Part shown: in pieces, positions 55,257-63,798 of the stretch
Position numbering within the stretch: position 1 is the stretch's first letter
How the letters are laid out: each line of letters starts with the position of its first letter
From: Phycisphaerae bacterium
Lineage (GTDB): Bacteria; Planctomycetota; Phycisphaerae; UBA1845; CAIVHJ01
NCBI GenBank assembly: GCA_022072405.1
Contig: JAJVHX010000016.1
Span: 1-64,000, forward strand
Length of the DNA stretch: 64,000 bases
Direction: 5' to 3'
Notes under the pieces: model-generated
Seen by the model: the letters and a program-made list of their open reading frames with translations, nothing else
The model's database searches: none
Told to the model about the DNA's origin: nothing
Program-made: the position numbers and the translations under genes

Positions 55257-55940
55257 TCACGGTCTCGCCGTGACCTGGACGATGTCGGACCAGTCGCCGA
55301 CCGGCTGGTCGTCGTCGCGGTAGCGGGCGCGGTAACGGCGCACTTCCGGCTGATTGGCGACCAGCGGGGCGCGGGCGTCGAGGTAGGGCGAATTGGTATC
55401 AAAGGCCAGCGAGGCCCAGACCGTTTCGGCGGCCCGCTGGGACACAATCTCGATCTGGTCGTGGCCGCGCATGGCGAAAGTCAGCTTTACCGCAAAGCCG
55501 GTTTCTTCGACGGCCTTCAGCGTAATCGGCGCCACCGCCGACGCTCCGGACGGCGCCACGATGCGGCAATCCTCGCCGATAGCGACCGTGTAGTTGGGGT
55601 GAGCCTTGATGCGCTCGGCCCGCTGCCGGGCATGAGCTATGCAGGCGGCTTGCGCTCCCGCCCCCAGCGCCCCAACCGCCGGAGCAGCAGGCGTGGTCGG
55701 CAGGGGGGTGTTCAGCGGAGCATGGAGCAGGATGTCCTTATAAGCGGTGAACTCCTGCTTCTTGGATTCGTAGAGCGAGCGGCCGTTCACGGCGTGGGCG
55801 ATGGTCGCGGCATCGGTGGCGGCCTGGGTGATATCCGCCGCCGCCAGCCCCACGGTCGTTCCGTGGGTGGCCACGCCCGCGGCATGGTCGGATGCCCAGA
55901 TCACCAGCGCCGCTTCTTCGGTCGGAATGTAATCGGCCAT
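55257..55940 (-). CDS. Hypothetical protein with C-terminal beta-sandwich-like end
   Basis: About 227 residues from the ATG giving MADYIPTEEAALVIWASDHAAG. The N-terminal half is Ala-rich and helical. The C-terminal half has strands ending YRARYRDDDQPVGDWSDIVQVTARP, which resembles a fibronectin type III-like terminal strand set. GC-rich, like the restriction cassette next to it. I do not recognise the family. Located at the left edge of the island, divergent from the restriction genes. Confidence 0.6.
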   Translation of the reverse strand: MADYIPTEEAALVIWASDHAAGVATHGTTVGLAAADITQAATDAATIAHAVNGRSLYESKKQEFTAYKDILLHAPLNTPLPTTPAAPAVGALGAGAQAACIAHARQRAERIKAHPNYTVAIGEDCRIVAPSGASAVAPITLKAVEETGFAVKLTFAMRGHDQIEIVSQRAAETVWASLAFDTNSPYLDARAPLVANQPEVRRYRARYRDDDQPVGDWSDIVQVTARP

Positions 55941-56103
55941 GAATGGAACCCTCCGAATGGTTTGTTTTAACACCGGCTACCAGCCGGTGAGCTACTGTTA
56001 AGTTTAGCCGGTTTGAAGGGTTCTACAAGCCCATTGTGTCGAGGCTACTCACCCAACAAACTGCTTATTTGCCGACGCGGACCCGCTTTGATAAGCTGAC
56101 GCC

Positions 56104-56481
56104 ATGGTTCGCCAGTCTTCATCCAAGAAAGCCACTACCGCGAAAGGCAAGCCGCTGAATCGCAGCCTGCACGCCGCCAAGGCGGCCAAGCAGGACGAGT
56201 TCTATACCCAGTACGTCGACATCCAGAAAGAGGTCGAAGCCTACCTGGAGTTCGACCCCGACACCTTCCGCGACAAAGTCGTCTACTGCAACTGCGACGG
56301 CCCCTTCGAGAGCAACTTCTTCCAGTACTTCGCCGCCAACTTCAACAAGCTCGGCCTCAAGAAGCTCATCACCACCAGCTACGACGGCTCGCCCATCGCC
56401 GGGCAGGGGGGGCAGGGCACGCTCTTCGCCGAGTACAACGAGGGCAACGGCAAGCGACGAAATGCCAAGGAGTGGAACTGA
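56104..56481 (+). pseudogene. Truncated EcoRI-type adenine methyltransferase
   Basis: 125 residues that match the start of EcoRI-family adenine methyltransferases: SLHAAKAAKQDEFYTQYVDIQKE, then VVYCNCDGPFESNFFQYFAANF and KLGLKKLITTSY. The intact family is about 300-360 residues and continues through the catalytic motif; here the frame ends after GKRRNAKEWN, three bases before the next start codon. The catalytic part is missing, so this is a remnant. Confidence 0.75.
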
Positions 56482-56484
56482 CCA

Positions 56485-58458
56485 ATGCCCACCAATTCTC
56501 AATCGGCAACTTCCGCAAATCCCCCGACCGTGACGGAGATTCTCCGTGGTTCCGAATACGCCCTGACGATCTTCGAAAACAACGAAATCCGCGCGATACG
56601 CATATTCGACAAGAACGGCAAGCCCTACCTCAAATGCTTCGCTACCGACAAGGAGCGCCCCGCCAAGCCCGAAGAAATCGTCCGGCAGCTCTACATCAAG
56701 AAGCTGATCGATCACTACGGCTACCCGAAAGACCGCCTGCGAATCGAAAAGGAAGTCTATTTCGGCTCGACGGTCCACGATAAGCGCGCCGACATCGTCG
56801 TGATCGAGAAGGACACCGCCGACACGCCCTATATCATCGTCGAGTGCAAGAAGGCGAAGCGCAAGGACGGCCTAGAACAGCTCAAGAGCTATTGCAACGC
56901 CGAAGGCTCGCCCATCGGCGTGTGGACCAACGGCGGCGAGACGAACTACCTTCACCGCGAAGACCCAAACCTCTACCGCACGCTCCCGGAAATCCCGCGC
57001 GCAAGCGAAACGCTCGCGCAGATGCTTAACCAGCCGTGGACGCTGGACGACCTGGACCGCGAGAACATCCTCGTCGTCGAGCGGACGAGCCTCAAAGACG
57101 TCATCCTCAACATGGAAGACCTCGTGCTCGCCAATGCTGGCGTCGATGCCTTCGAGGAAGTCTTCAAGCTGATCTACGCCAAGCTCTACGACGAGGCGAA
57201 GGCCGCCCGCATAAGGCGAGGACGGAAGACACTCGATTTCCGCGTCGGTGGGCGCACCGCCAAGGAGTTCGCCGAGACAATTGGCAACCTGTTCAACAAG
57301 GCGATGATCGAATGGCCTGGTGTTTTTAGCCCCGGCGAGCGAATCGCACTCGAACCCGATCATCTCAAGGTCTGCGGGTCGGCGCTGGAGCGCGTCAAGC
57401 TCTTCAACTCGAACCTGTCGGTCATCGATGAGGCGTTCGAATATCTCGAAGTCAAAGCCGCCAAGGGTGAGAAGGGGCAGTACTTCACGCCCCGGCACGT
57501 GATCGACATGTGCGTGAAGATGCTGAACCCGACGGTCGAGGAATTCGTCGTCGACAGCGCGGCCGGATCATGCGGCTTTACCGTGCACAGCATCTTCCAC
57601 GTGTGGGGAGAGGAGTTCACCGCCGAAGGCCCCAAGCGCTGGCAGAGCGACTACGCCGGGTCGCACGTGTACGGAATCGACTTCGACTCGCGAATGATCA
57701 AGATCGCCAAGGCCCTGAACACCATTGCGGGGGATGGCAAGACCAACGTCTATCGCGCTAATTCCCTCGATCCCAAGCTGTGGAATGAAGACGTGCGGGC
57801 GGGGATGCGTCCACGCTTGCGGCGATTCGACGATCCGGACGATGACCGCCGCAATCAGGAGCAATTCCGGTACTTCGAGTTCGACCTGCTGCTGACCAAT
57901 CCCCCATTCGCTGGAGATATCAAGGACGCCCGCATCCTCGGTCAATACGACCTGGCGAAGAAGACCAACGGCAAGATGGAAACCGCCGTCGGTCGCGACA
58001 TTCTTTTCATCGAGCGCAACCTGCAATTCCTTCGCCCCGGCGGCCGCGCCGCGATCGTCTTGCCGCAGGGACGCTTCAACAACTCCGGCGATGAGACGAT
58101 CCGCCGGTGGATCGCCGACCGCGCCCGTATCCTCGCGGTGGTGGGATTGCACGGCAACACGTTCAAACCCCACACCGGCACGAAAACCAGCGTCCTGTTC
58201 GTCCAGACGTGGAACGACGACGAAGACCTTGGCCCGCTGAACCCGAAGACCGACGACTACCCCGTTTTCCTTGCCACAAGCGAAAAACCTGGGAAGGACA
58301 ACAGCGGCGATTACGTCTACCGCATCGGCCCGGACAATGCGCCGCTGCTCGACGCGCACAATCACATGGTTGTGGAGCATGACTTGGACGAGATCGCAGA
58401 CGACTTCATCGACTGGGGACGGAAGCAGGGACTCGCTTGGTGTGAGGGGGGCGAGTGA
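56485..58458 (+). CDS. Restriction-modification subunit: nuclease domain fused to HsdM-type methyltransferase
   Basis: 657 residues. The N-terminal domain (about 15-170) is an HSDR_N-like PD-(D/E)xK nuclease with RADIVV and YIIVECKK supplying the acidic and lysine residues. The C-terminal domain (about 265-640) is an N6-adenine methyltransferase of the HsdM type with KGEKGQYFTPRHVIDMCVKM, DSAAGSCGFTVHS (motif I) and LLTNPPF (motif IV). Fusion of nuclease and methyltransferase with a separate specificity gene gives a compact system like BcgI or type IIG/IIB, without a helicase subunit. Codon use is markedly GC-rich. It is followed with no gap (TGAATG) by the specificity gene. Confidence 0.87.
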   Translation: MPTNSQSATSANPPTVTEILRGSEYALTIFENNEIRAIRIFDKNGKPYLKCFATDKERPAKPEEIVRQLYIKKLIDHYGYPKDRLRIEKEVYFGSTVHDKRADIVVIEKDTADTPYIIVECKKAKRKDGLEQLKSYCNAEGSPIGVWTNGGETNYLHREDPNLYRTLPEIPRASETLAQMLNQPWTLDDLDRENILVVERTSLKDVILNMEDLVLANAGVDAFEEVFKLIYAKLYDEAKAARIRRGRKTLDFRVGGRTAKEFAETIGNLFNKAMIEWPGVFSPGERIALEPDHLKVCGSALERVKLFNSNLSVIDEAFEYLEVKAAKGEKGQYFTPRHVIDMCVKMLNPTVEEFVVDSAAGSCGFTVHSIFHVWGEEFTAEGPKRWQSDYAGSHVYGIDFDSRMIKIAKALNTIAGDGKTNVYRANSLDPKLWNEDVRAGMRPRLRRFDDPDDDRRNQEQFRYFEFDLLLTNPPFAGDIKDARILGQYDLAKKTNGKMETAVGRDILFIERNLQFLRPGGRAAIVLPQGRFNNSGDETIRRWIADRARILAVVGLHGNTFKPHTGTKTSVLFVQTWNDDEDLGPLNPKTDDYPVFLATSEKPGKDNSGDYVYRIGPDNAPLLDAHNHMVVEHDLDEIADDFIDWGRKQGLAWCEGGE

Positions 58459-59823
58459 ATGGCTGTTTGGTCGAGTGTCCAACTATCCGCGCTCTCAGGC
58501 TTTCGCTTAGATGCGGAGTATTACACGCCGCAAAACCTGCGCGCGGAACGCGCCGTCAAGCGATTCGAGGGCGGGTCGAGTCCACTTAGTGAAATCGCGG
58601 ACATTATTACCGACGGTGACCACCTGGCGCGTGACTTCCAAGAGTCCGGCGTTCTCTTCCTGACTTCGGAACACTTCGGCGAGTTCACGATCAATTACGA
58701 TTCGGGCCTTTACATTTCGCCAACGTACGAACAGACATTGGCACGAGCGCGCAGCGAACCCGGAGCAATCTATCTGACGAAGACCGGCGCGCATTACGGC
58801 AAGGCTGCCGTGTGTCCTCCAAATTCTCCAACCTTCAATATTTCCGCAGATGTCGCGAAGATTAGGTTAAAGCCCGGCGGCGACCCCTATTTCGTCGCCC
58901 TCTACCTGAACACGCGCCTAGGTTTCTCGCTCGTCAGGAGAGAGTCAACCGGTGGCACGCGCGATCGCATCGTCCTTGAGAATCTGCGGACCCTTCGAAT
59001 TCCCAACCCTCCGAGCGGTGCGCAGTTCAAGAAACTCGTTGAGCGCATCTGGGTGCGCCAGAGCGACGCGCATTCTGCGATCGCCGCCGCCGAGGCGCGA
59101 TTGATGGAGGCGTTGGGGCTGGACCAGCTCGACCTCTCGCCGCAGAAGACCTACACCCGGCGGTTCAAGGATTTGCAGGCCGAGGCGCGCTTTGACGCCG
59201 AGTACTTCAACCCGAAGTATCAGCGCGTCATTAAGAAGCTGCGCTCCAGCGGTTTGACGCTCGCCGATGTGGCCCCGATCTCGCAGCGCGTTTTCAATCC
59301 CACAATGCGCGAGCGGGGAAGCACGTTCAACTACATCGAAATCGGCTCGCTGACGGGCGACGGTGAGGCGGATGCCGAATCGTTGGACGTTGCCGACGCC
59401 CCAAGCCGCGCGAAGTGGATCGTGCAGCGGAGCGATGTCATCACAAGCACGGTCCGACCGATCCGCAGCCTCTCGGCGCTGATCCGACCGGAGCAGAATG
59501 GTTTTGTGTGCTCATCCGGGTTCGCAGTGTTGACACCGAAGAGCGGCGCGGGGGGCATCGAACCGGAAGTGCTATTGACCTATCTCCGGCTGCCGATCAT
59601 CTGCGAATTGCTCGATCTGAACTGCACCGCGAGTATGTACCCCGCGATTCCGGAAGATCGCCTGATGCGCGTTCCGTTCGTTGTCCCAGACCTAAGGACG
59701 CGCCGCGCGGTCGTCGAAAAGGTCCGCCAATCTATCGAGGCCCGCCGCGAAGCCGCCCGCTTGCTGGAGCACGCAAAGAAGACGGTGGAAGACCTGATCG
59801 CCGGGGGCCAAAAGAGAAGGTGA
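58459..59823 (+). CDS. Restriction-modification specificity subunit (HsdS-like)
   Basis: 454 residues. Two target-recognition domains (about 10-200 and 235-430) are separated and ended by helical spacer segments (EARLMEALGLDQLDLS and RREAARLLEHAKKTVEDLI). Each half begins similarly: FRLDAEYYTPQNL and ARFDAEYFNPKYQ, showing the internal repeat typical of HsdS. It would direct both methylation and cleavage by the upstream subunit to a bipartite site. The start codon directly abuts the upstream stop. Confidence 0.87.
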   Translation: MAVWSSVQLSALSGFRLDAEYYTPQNLRAERAVKRFEGGSSPLSEIADIITDGDHLARDFQESGVLFLTSEHFGEFTINYDSGLYISPTYEQTLARARSEPGAIYLTKTGAHYGKAAVCPPNSPTFNISADVAKIRLKPGGDPYFVALYLNTRLGFSLVRRESTGGTRDRIVLENLRTLRIPNPPSGAQFKKLVERIWVRQSDAHSAIAAAEARLMEALGLDQLDLSPQKTYTRRFKDLQAEARFDAEYFNPKYQRVIKKLRSSGLTLADVAPISQRVFNPTMRERGSTFNYIEIGSLTGDGEADAESLDVADAPSRAKWIVQRSDVITSTVRPIRSLSALIRPEQNGFVCSSGFAVLTPKSGAGGIEPEVLLTYLRLPIICELLDLNCTASMYPAIPEDRLMRVPFVVPDLRTRRAVVEKVRQSIEARREAARLLEHAKKTVEDLIAGGQKRR

Positions 59824-60043
59824 AGCGGGCCGCGTACACGAAGCAGACGCAGGCAGCGCAGGCCAGGGCGAGTCGAACTGCCCACTGTGCGCGGTGGGGA
59901 ACAACGCGAACAAGAGCCGGATTTACGATTTTGACGAGATGGATGCCGACCACGTTTCCGCGTGGAGCAAGGGGGGCGACAGCTCGGCCAAGAACTGCCA
60001 GATGCTCTGCACCACTCACAACCGGGCCAAAGGTAATCGATAA
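59821..60043 (+). pseudogene. Frameshifted HNH endonuclease remnant
   Basis: Two frames together encode the C-terminal end of a DUF262-type HNH nuclease. The first, in frame with VKRAAYTKQTQAAQARA, breaks near 59870. The second frame then reads SNCPLCAVGNNANKSRIYDF, EMDADHVSAWSKGGD and NCQMLCTTHNRAKGNR, then a stop at 60041. The CxxC, DH and N...H elements of the HNH fold are visible. A net frameshift and absence of the N-terminal domain show that it is broken. Confidence 0.72.
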
Positions 60044-60386
60044 CGTGCGTGCCATAGCGCCGGGCGACGATCTAGGGCTGAAAGTCGGAATCGGCGAACG
60101 GCGTAACGCTCTACGCAGATTGCAATCGAAGAAAAGCGGGGAAGTAATAGCCGATCAGCACTCGCAGTCGCACGAACAAGGCCCAGGTCGGCGACATGGG
60201 CATCGACGGCCGCATCCTCCCCGGCGGCGCCAATCCCTTTGGCTCGTACGAGAATCCGTTTTCACCCGTATTCCGGCGAAATCCATTCCCATGTTCATGG
60301 GTACACGAGGGTTATCGTACCTGCGGTTCTCCAGGCCAGACACAGCCGTCTGCAGCCCACAAGCTCGTTTTTGGGCCAAAAAGCCG
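60044..60386. other. Non-coding or decayed segment
   Basis: Between the HNH remnant and the tandem array. Long open frames cross it on both strands, but none resembles a known protein; they continue into the repeat array and are probably by-products of it. Confidence 0.5.
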
Positions 60387-60722
60387 GTTTTCCGCCGTTC
60401 CAGGAGTGTTTTCCGTCATTCCCGGCGAGTTTTCCGCCATTCCAGGAGTGTTTTCCGTCATTTCCGGCGAGTTTTCCGCCATTCCAGGGAAGTTTTCCTT
60501 CATTCCAGGGGAGTTTTTAGTCACTCCCGGGCAGTTTTCCGTCATTCGCTGGGCGTATCCGGTCACCGGCTGGACGTTTTCCATGATCCGCTGGGACTCG
60601 GGAGTGACTCCCGGCAAGTTTTCCACCACTGCGTGGGAGTTTTCCGCCGCATCAGGAGCGTCCGGAGCCATTCGCGGCGAATATTCTGCGATCCCCGGAC
60701 CATCCGCCGCGACCTTCACGAG
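60387..60722. repeat. 21-bp tandem repeat array
   Basis: Sixteen consecutive 21-base units, most beginning GTTTTCC; the best agree with GTTTTCCGTCATTCC and a GG-rich end. Units 1-5 are close; later ones decay. Because 21 is a multiple of three, three frames stay open: plus frames reading repeated FSVIPGE or FRHSRSV, and a minus frame reading PGMAENS. Whether any is translated is unclear. Confidence 0.85.
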
Positions 60723-60796
60723 GTAACTTGATGAAATATGCAGGCTAGGTGGCCAGTTGTTCACCGTGGATTGTTTATATGAAATGTCAACTCGGT

Positions 60797-62014
60797 TCAG
60801 TGGGCCATCACCGGATCGCCGCACATGACCGTCTGAATCCGTTCCATGGCCCAGTCGATCTCGCCCCGGGTGATGATCAGCGGCGGGGCGAAGCGAATGA
60901 CCTGCTCGTGAGTATCTTTGCAGAGTACTCCCTGATCCTTCAGTGCTTTGACGAATTTCTTGCCAATACCCGATTCCTTTTTAATCTCCATGCCGATGAG
61001 CAAGCCCTTGCCGCGGATTTCGCGTACGTGGTGGCTGTTCAGGTTACGCAGTTGCTGCATGAAGTAGTTGCCCATCTCCAGCGCCCGTTCCGTCAATCCC
61101 TCATCGACCAGCACCCGCAGGGCTTGCCGAGCGACCGCGCAGCTCAGCGGCATACCGCCAAAGGTGCTGCCGTGAATGCCCGGGGTCATCACCTGCATGA
61201 TTTTCTGAGTGGAGGCGATGGCAGAGACGGGCAGCAGTCCGCCGCCCAGGGCTTTACCGAGTACGAACATATCGGGCACGATGTTTTCATACTGACAGGC
61301 AAAACGCCGGCCAGTACGGCACAAGCCGGTCTGGACTTCGTCCATCACCAGCAGAACATTATTCTGCGTACACAACTCGCGAACCTGCTGGAGATAGCCT
61401 GCCGGTGGCACGATGATGCCGCCCTCACCCTGGATCGGTTCGATCAGAATGGCGGCGGTATTAGGTGTGATCAGCTTCCGCAGCGCACTGATATCCCCAA
61501 AAGGAGCCAGCTTGAAGCCGGGAGTATAGGGGCCAAAGCCGGTGCGGGCACCGGGATCGGTGGAAAAGCTGATGATGGTCGTGGTGCGGCCGTGGAAGTT
61601 GTTTTCAAAGCAGATGATCTCGGCCTGATCGGGGGCAACGCCCTTGATGTCGTAGGCCCACTTGCGCGAAGTCTTGATCGAAGTCTCAACCGCTTCGGCG
61701 CCGGTGTTCATCGGCAGGACCACTTCCATGCCGCAGAATTCCGCCAGTTCCTTACAAAAGTGCGGATATTGGTCGTTATAAAAAGCCCGGGAAGTCACCA
61801 CCACCCGGCCGAGTTGATCAGTGAGGGCTTTGACCAGCCGGGGATGTTGGTGGCCGAAATTGAGTGCGGAATAGGAGCTGAGCATATCCATGTAACGCTT
61901 ACCGTCGACATCGGTCACCCAGACGCCCTGAGCCTTTTCAAGCACTACCGGCAGGGGGGCGTAATTGTGAGCACCGAATTTTTCCGCCAGATCAATATGT
62001 TCCTGAGTGTTCAT
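60797..62014 (-). CDS. rocD: Ornithine aminotransferase-like class III transaminase
   Basis: PLP-dependent enzyme that transfers the delta-amino group of ornithine to 2-oxoglutarate. 405 residues. The PLP lysine is in VLGKALGGG, with the phosphate-binding MNTGAEAVETSIK, the aromatic region FHGRTTTIISFS and the aspartate in VMDEVQTGL. LSSYSALNFGHQHP near the N-terminus and GSTFGGMPLSCAVA are typical of ornithine-oxo-acid transaminases. Stands alone. Confidence 0.9.
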   Translation of the reverse strand: MNTQEHIDLAEKFGAHNYAPLPVVLEKAQGVWVTDVDGKRYMDMLSSYSALNFGHQHPRLVKALTDQLGRVVVTSRAFYNDQYPHFCKELAEFCGMEVVLPMNTGAEAVETSIKTSRKWAYDIKGVAPDQAEIICFENNFHGRTTTIISFSTDPGARTGFGPYTPGFKLAPFGDISALRKLITPNTAAILIEPIQGEGGIIVPPAGYLQQVRELCTQNNVLLVMDEVQTGLCRTGRRFACQYENIVPDMFVLGKALGGGLLPVSAIASTQKIMQVMTPGIHGSTFGGMPLSCAVARQALRVLVDEGLTERALEMGNYFMQQLRNLNSHHVREIRGKGLLIGMEIKKESGIGKKFVKALKDQGVLCKDTHEQVIRFAPPLIITRGEIDWAMERIQTVMCGDPVMAH

Positions 62015-62160
62015 AGTTGCATAACTCCGTGAAAAAACGAGTCTCGATATTTAGGCTCATAAAATTGCGATGAAAAAATGGATGGTCAATCCCAGGCCCG
62101 ATTTCTGTGGGTGAGGAACCTGGCTGTCAAGCAGCCGATCATCCATTTTCAAAATTCACA

Positions 62161-62240
62161 CTGGAAGTGGTTTCAAAATCGCCAATAGGGACTTCGCGCG
62201 GGCTAAAGCCCGCGGCTCTTTGATTTTTGAAACCAGTTCT
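62161..62240. repeat. REP element with long inverted flanks
   Basis: The central palindrome CGCGGGCTAAAGCCCGCG (about 62198-62215) is enclosed by GTGGTTTCAAAATC on the left and GATTTTTGAAACCA on the right. The right half matches the copy at 50513-50554. The rest of the 62015-62478 gap shows no gene. Confidence 0.75.
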
Positions 62241-62478
62241 GGATACCGTGCTTCGCTCGGAATGACAGATTCTATTCGAGCGTGCACAGGATCGAACACA
62301 TATCTTACTCAATTGTCCGAAATTGACCAAGAGCCGGCACATGCAGCACAGCCAATCATGCAACTTTGTAACCCCGTCCCGGTATCAACTTCTGGTGGGC
62401 CGGGAGGTATAATCTTATTCCAGCGCAACGGACCGGAATGGCTTTACAAACGGTAGTAAACGATGACAATAAGGTGGA

Positions 62479-63585
62479 TTGAATATACAACGTGCAGTGG
62501 ATCATGGTGCGGTGATACATAAATACAAAAAACCAGTGAGCAGGTTATTCGGAATAATACTGCTGGGCATGGGCGGTTGGCCGAGCCTGGCGAACGGGCA
62601 GATTCTGAATCCCAGCGCCGTAACCGCGGAGATTCGTACGCCTCAGGCTACCCTGCTTGCCGGCAGCCCGGTCTGGGTGGAATTTCTGCTCTTTAATCCG
62701 ACTGATCAGGGCACGATTCTATTCCTGCGTGATTCCACATCGATCAACTTGAATCCGGTCGAGATGGGCTTGCCCCGGGCGCATCTGTTGCAGACGAGTT
62801 CGGGGTCGGCTCTGGTCATCATCAAGGATAACACGCCGTTGCCGGTTATAGTGCCACCCATCAGTGCCGATGAGCGCTCCATCGCCATCCGATTGGCACC
62901 GGGTGCCATCGTCGGCACGAGGATGGATCTGGCGGATCTCTGTCCTCAATTGCGCGAAGCGGGTACATATACGATTCAATGGAAGCCTTACGACGGGGGG
63001 ATACAATCCAATCCGATCACGCTTCGGGTTTTGCCGGCACGTCAGGTGCGCATGGAGACTGATTTCGGCCCCATGACGGTACAACTCTTTTATGACCAGG
63101 CTCCCCAGCATGTGTCTAATTTTCTGGATCTGGCAGAATCGGGTTTTTACAATGGTTTGAAATTTCAACGGGTGGTCCCCGGCTATTTGATTCAGGGAGG
63201 TGCACCCGGCGATGATCCGGCGGGGATTCGGCCGGACGGTAAGTTGCTGGCTCCGGAGTTCAACAGCGTGCCTTTTGATCGCGGCGTGGTGGGCATGGCC
63301 CGGCGACCTAATGACCCGCAATCCGCCAGTTGCCAGTTTTTCATTTGCGCACAACGATGGCCAGAACTGGATGGTCAATATACTGCTCTGGGGCGGCTGG
63401 CAGGCGAAGAGTCGTTCGCCACATTGGAGCGGATCAATCATCAGCCGGTGGATAACGCCTCCCGCCCATTGACGCCGATCGTGATCCGAAAGATGATCGT
63501 TGAGGATCGGCCAACACCCGCCTCCGCACCGGTTATGTCAACACCGGCGCCATCCCAGCCGACTACACAGCCGGTGACGAAATAA
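62479..63585 (+). CDS. Exported cyclophilin-type peptidyl-prolyl isomerase
   Basis: About 368 residues. A hydrophobic segment (about 23-40) ending in ANG suggests a signal peptide. An N-terminal beta-sandwich-like domain (about 45-185) is followed by a cyclophilin domain (about 190-345) with FQRVVPGYLIQGGAPGDD, VGMARRPNDPQSASCQFFI and LDGQYTALGRL. The active-site arginine is in FQRV. A Thr/Pro-rich tail follows. Start is uncertain: TTG at 62479 with AAGGTGG close by, or GTG at 62497 or 62512. Confidence 0.86.
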   Translation: MNIQRAVDHGAVIHKYKKPVSRLFGIILLGMGGWPSLANGQILNPSAVTAEIRTPQATLLAGSPVWVEFLLFNPTDQGTILFLRDSTSINLNPVEMGLPRAHLLQTSSGSALVIIKDNTPLPVIVPPISADERSIAIRLAPGAIVGTRMDLADLCPQLREAGTYTIQWKPYDGGIQSNPITLRVLPARQVRMETDFGPMTVQLFYDQAPQHVSNFLDLAESGFYNGLKFQRVVPGYLIQGGAPGDDPAGIRPDGKLLAPEFNSVPFDRGVVGMARRPNDPQSASCQFFICAQRWPELDGQYTALGRLAGEESFATLERINHQPVDNASRPLTPIVIRKMIVEDRPTPASAPVMSTPAPSQPTTQPVTK

Positions 63586-63637
63586 TCCGAATTCGCCTCT
63601 TTGAGTTTCTCAGCAGGGGTTTTATACTGATAGTGGT

Positions 63638-63767
63638 GATCGGTTGAAGTGATGGCTGGGTCCCATGCAATGGAGCATGTGGACAACGGGTCAGGCTGGA
63701 GACAGAGCAGCCCACCCATGTGTTGCAGGTGCCGTGGCTCACCTGGCCATCACTTCAACCGATGATC
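63638..63767 (+). ncRNA. ffs: Signal recognition particle RNA (small bacterial type)
   Basis: The conserved helix 8 is clear: GGTCAGG, then a GAGA tetraloop within CTGGAGACAG, then AGCAGCC. The ends pair over about 19 bases (GATCGGTTGAAGTGATGGC with GCCATCACTTCAACC and GATGATC). Position just before dnaX is a common arrangement. Length is about 130 bases, so it lacks the Alu domain. Confidence 0.88.
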
Positions 63768-63798
63768 GATAACCGTCATTATCCCCTGCAGGTGAGCC

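Noticed and set aside
57568..58482. 304-residue minus-strand open frame
   Set aside because: Shadow of the GC-rich methyltransferase gene on the other strand.
60387..60722. CRISPR array
   Set aside because: Units are directly abutting 21-bp repeats with no spacers and no cas genes nearby.
59415..60731. 438-residue plus-strand open frame
   Set aside because: It runs out of frame through the specificity gene, the HNH remnant and the 21-bp array. Its openness comes from GC-rich codons and the repeat period. No family character.
60749..62032. 427-residue plus-strand open frame
   Set aside because: Antisense to the ornithine aminotransferase gene, which has all PLP-enzyme motifs.
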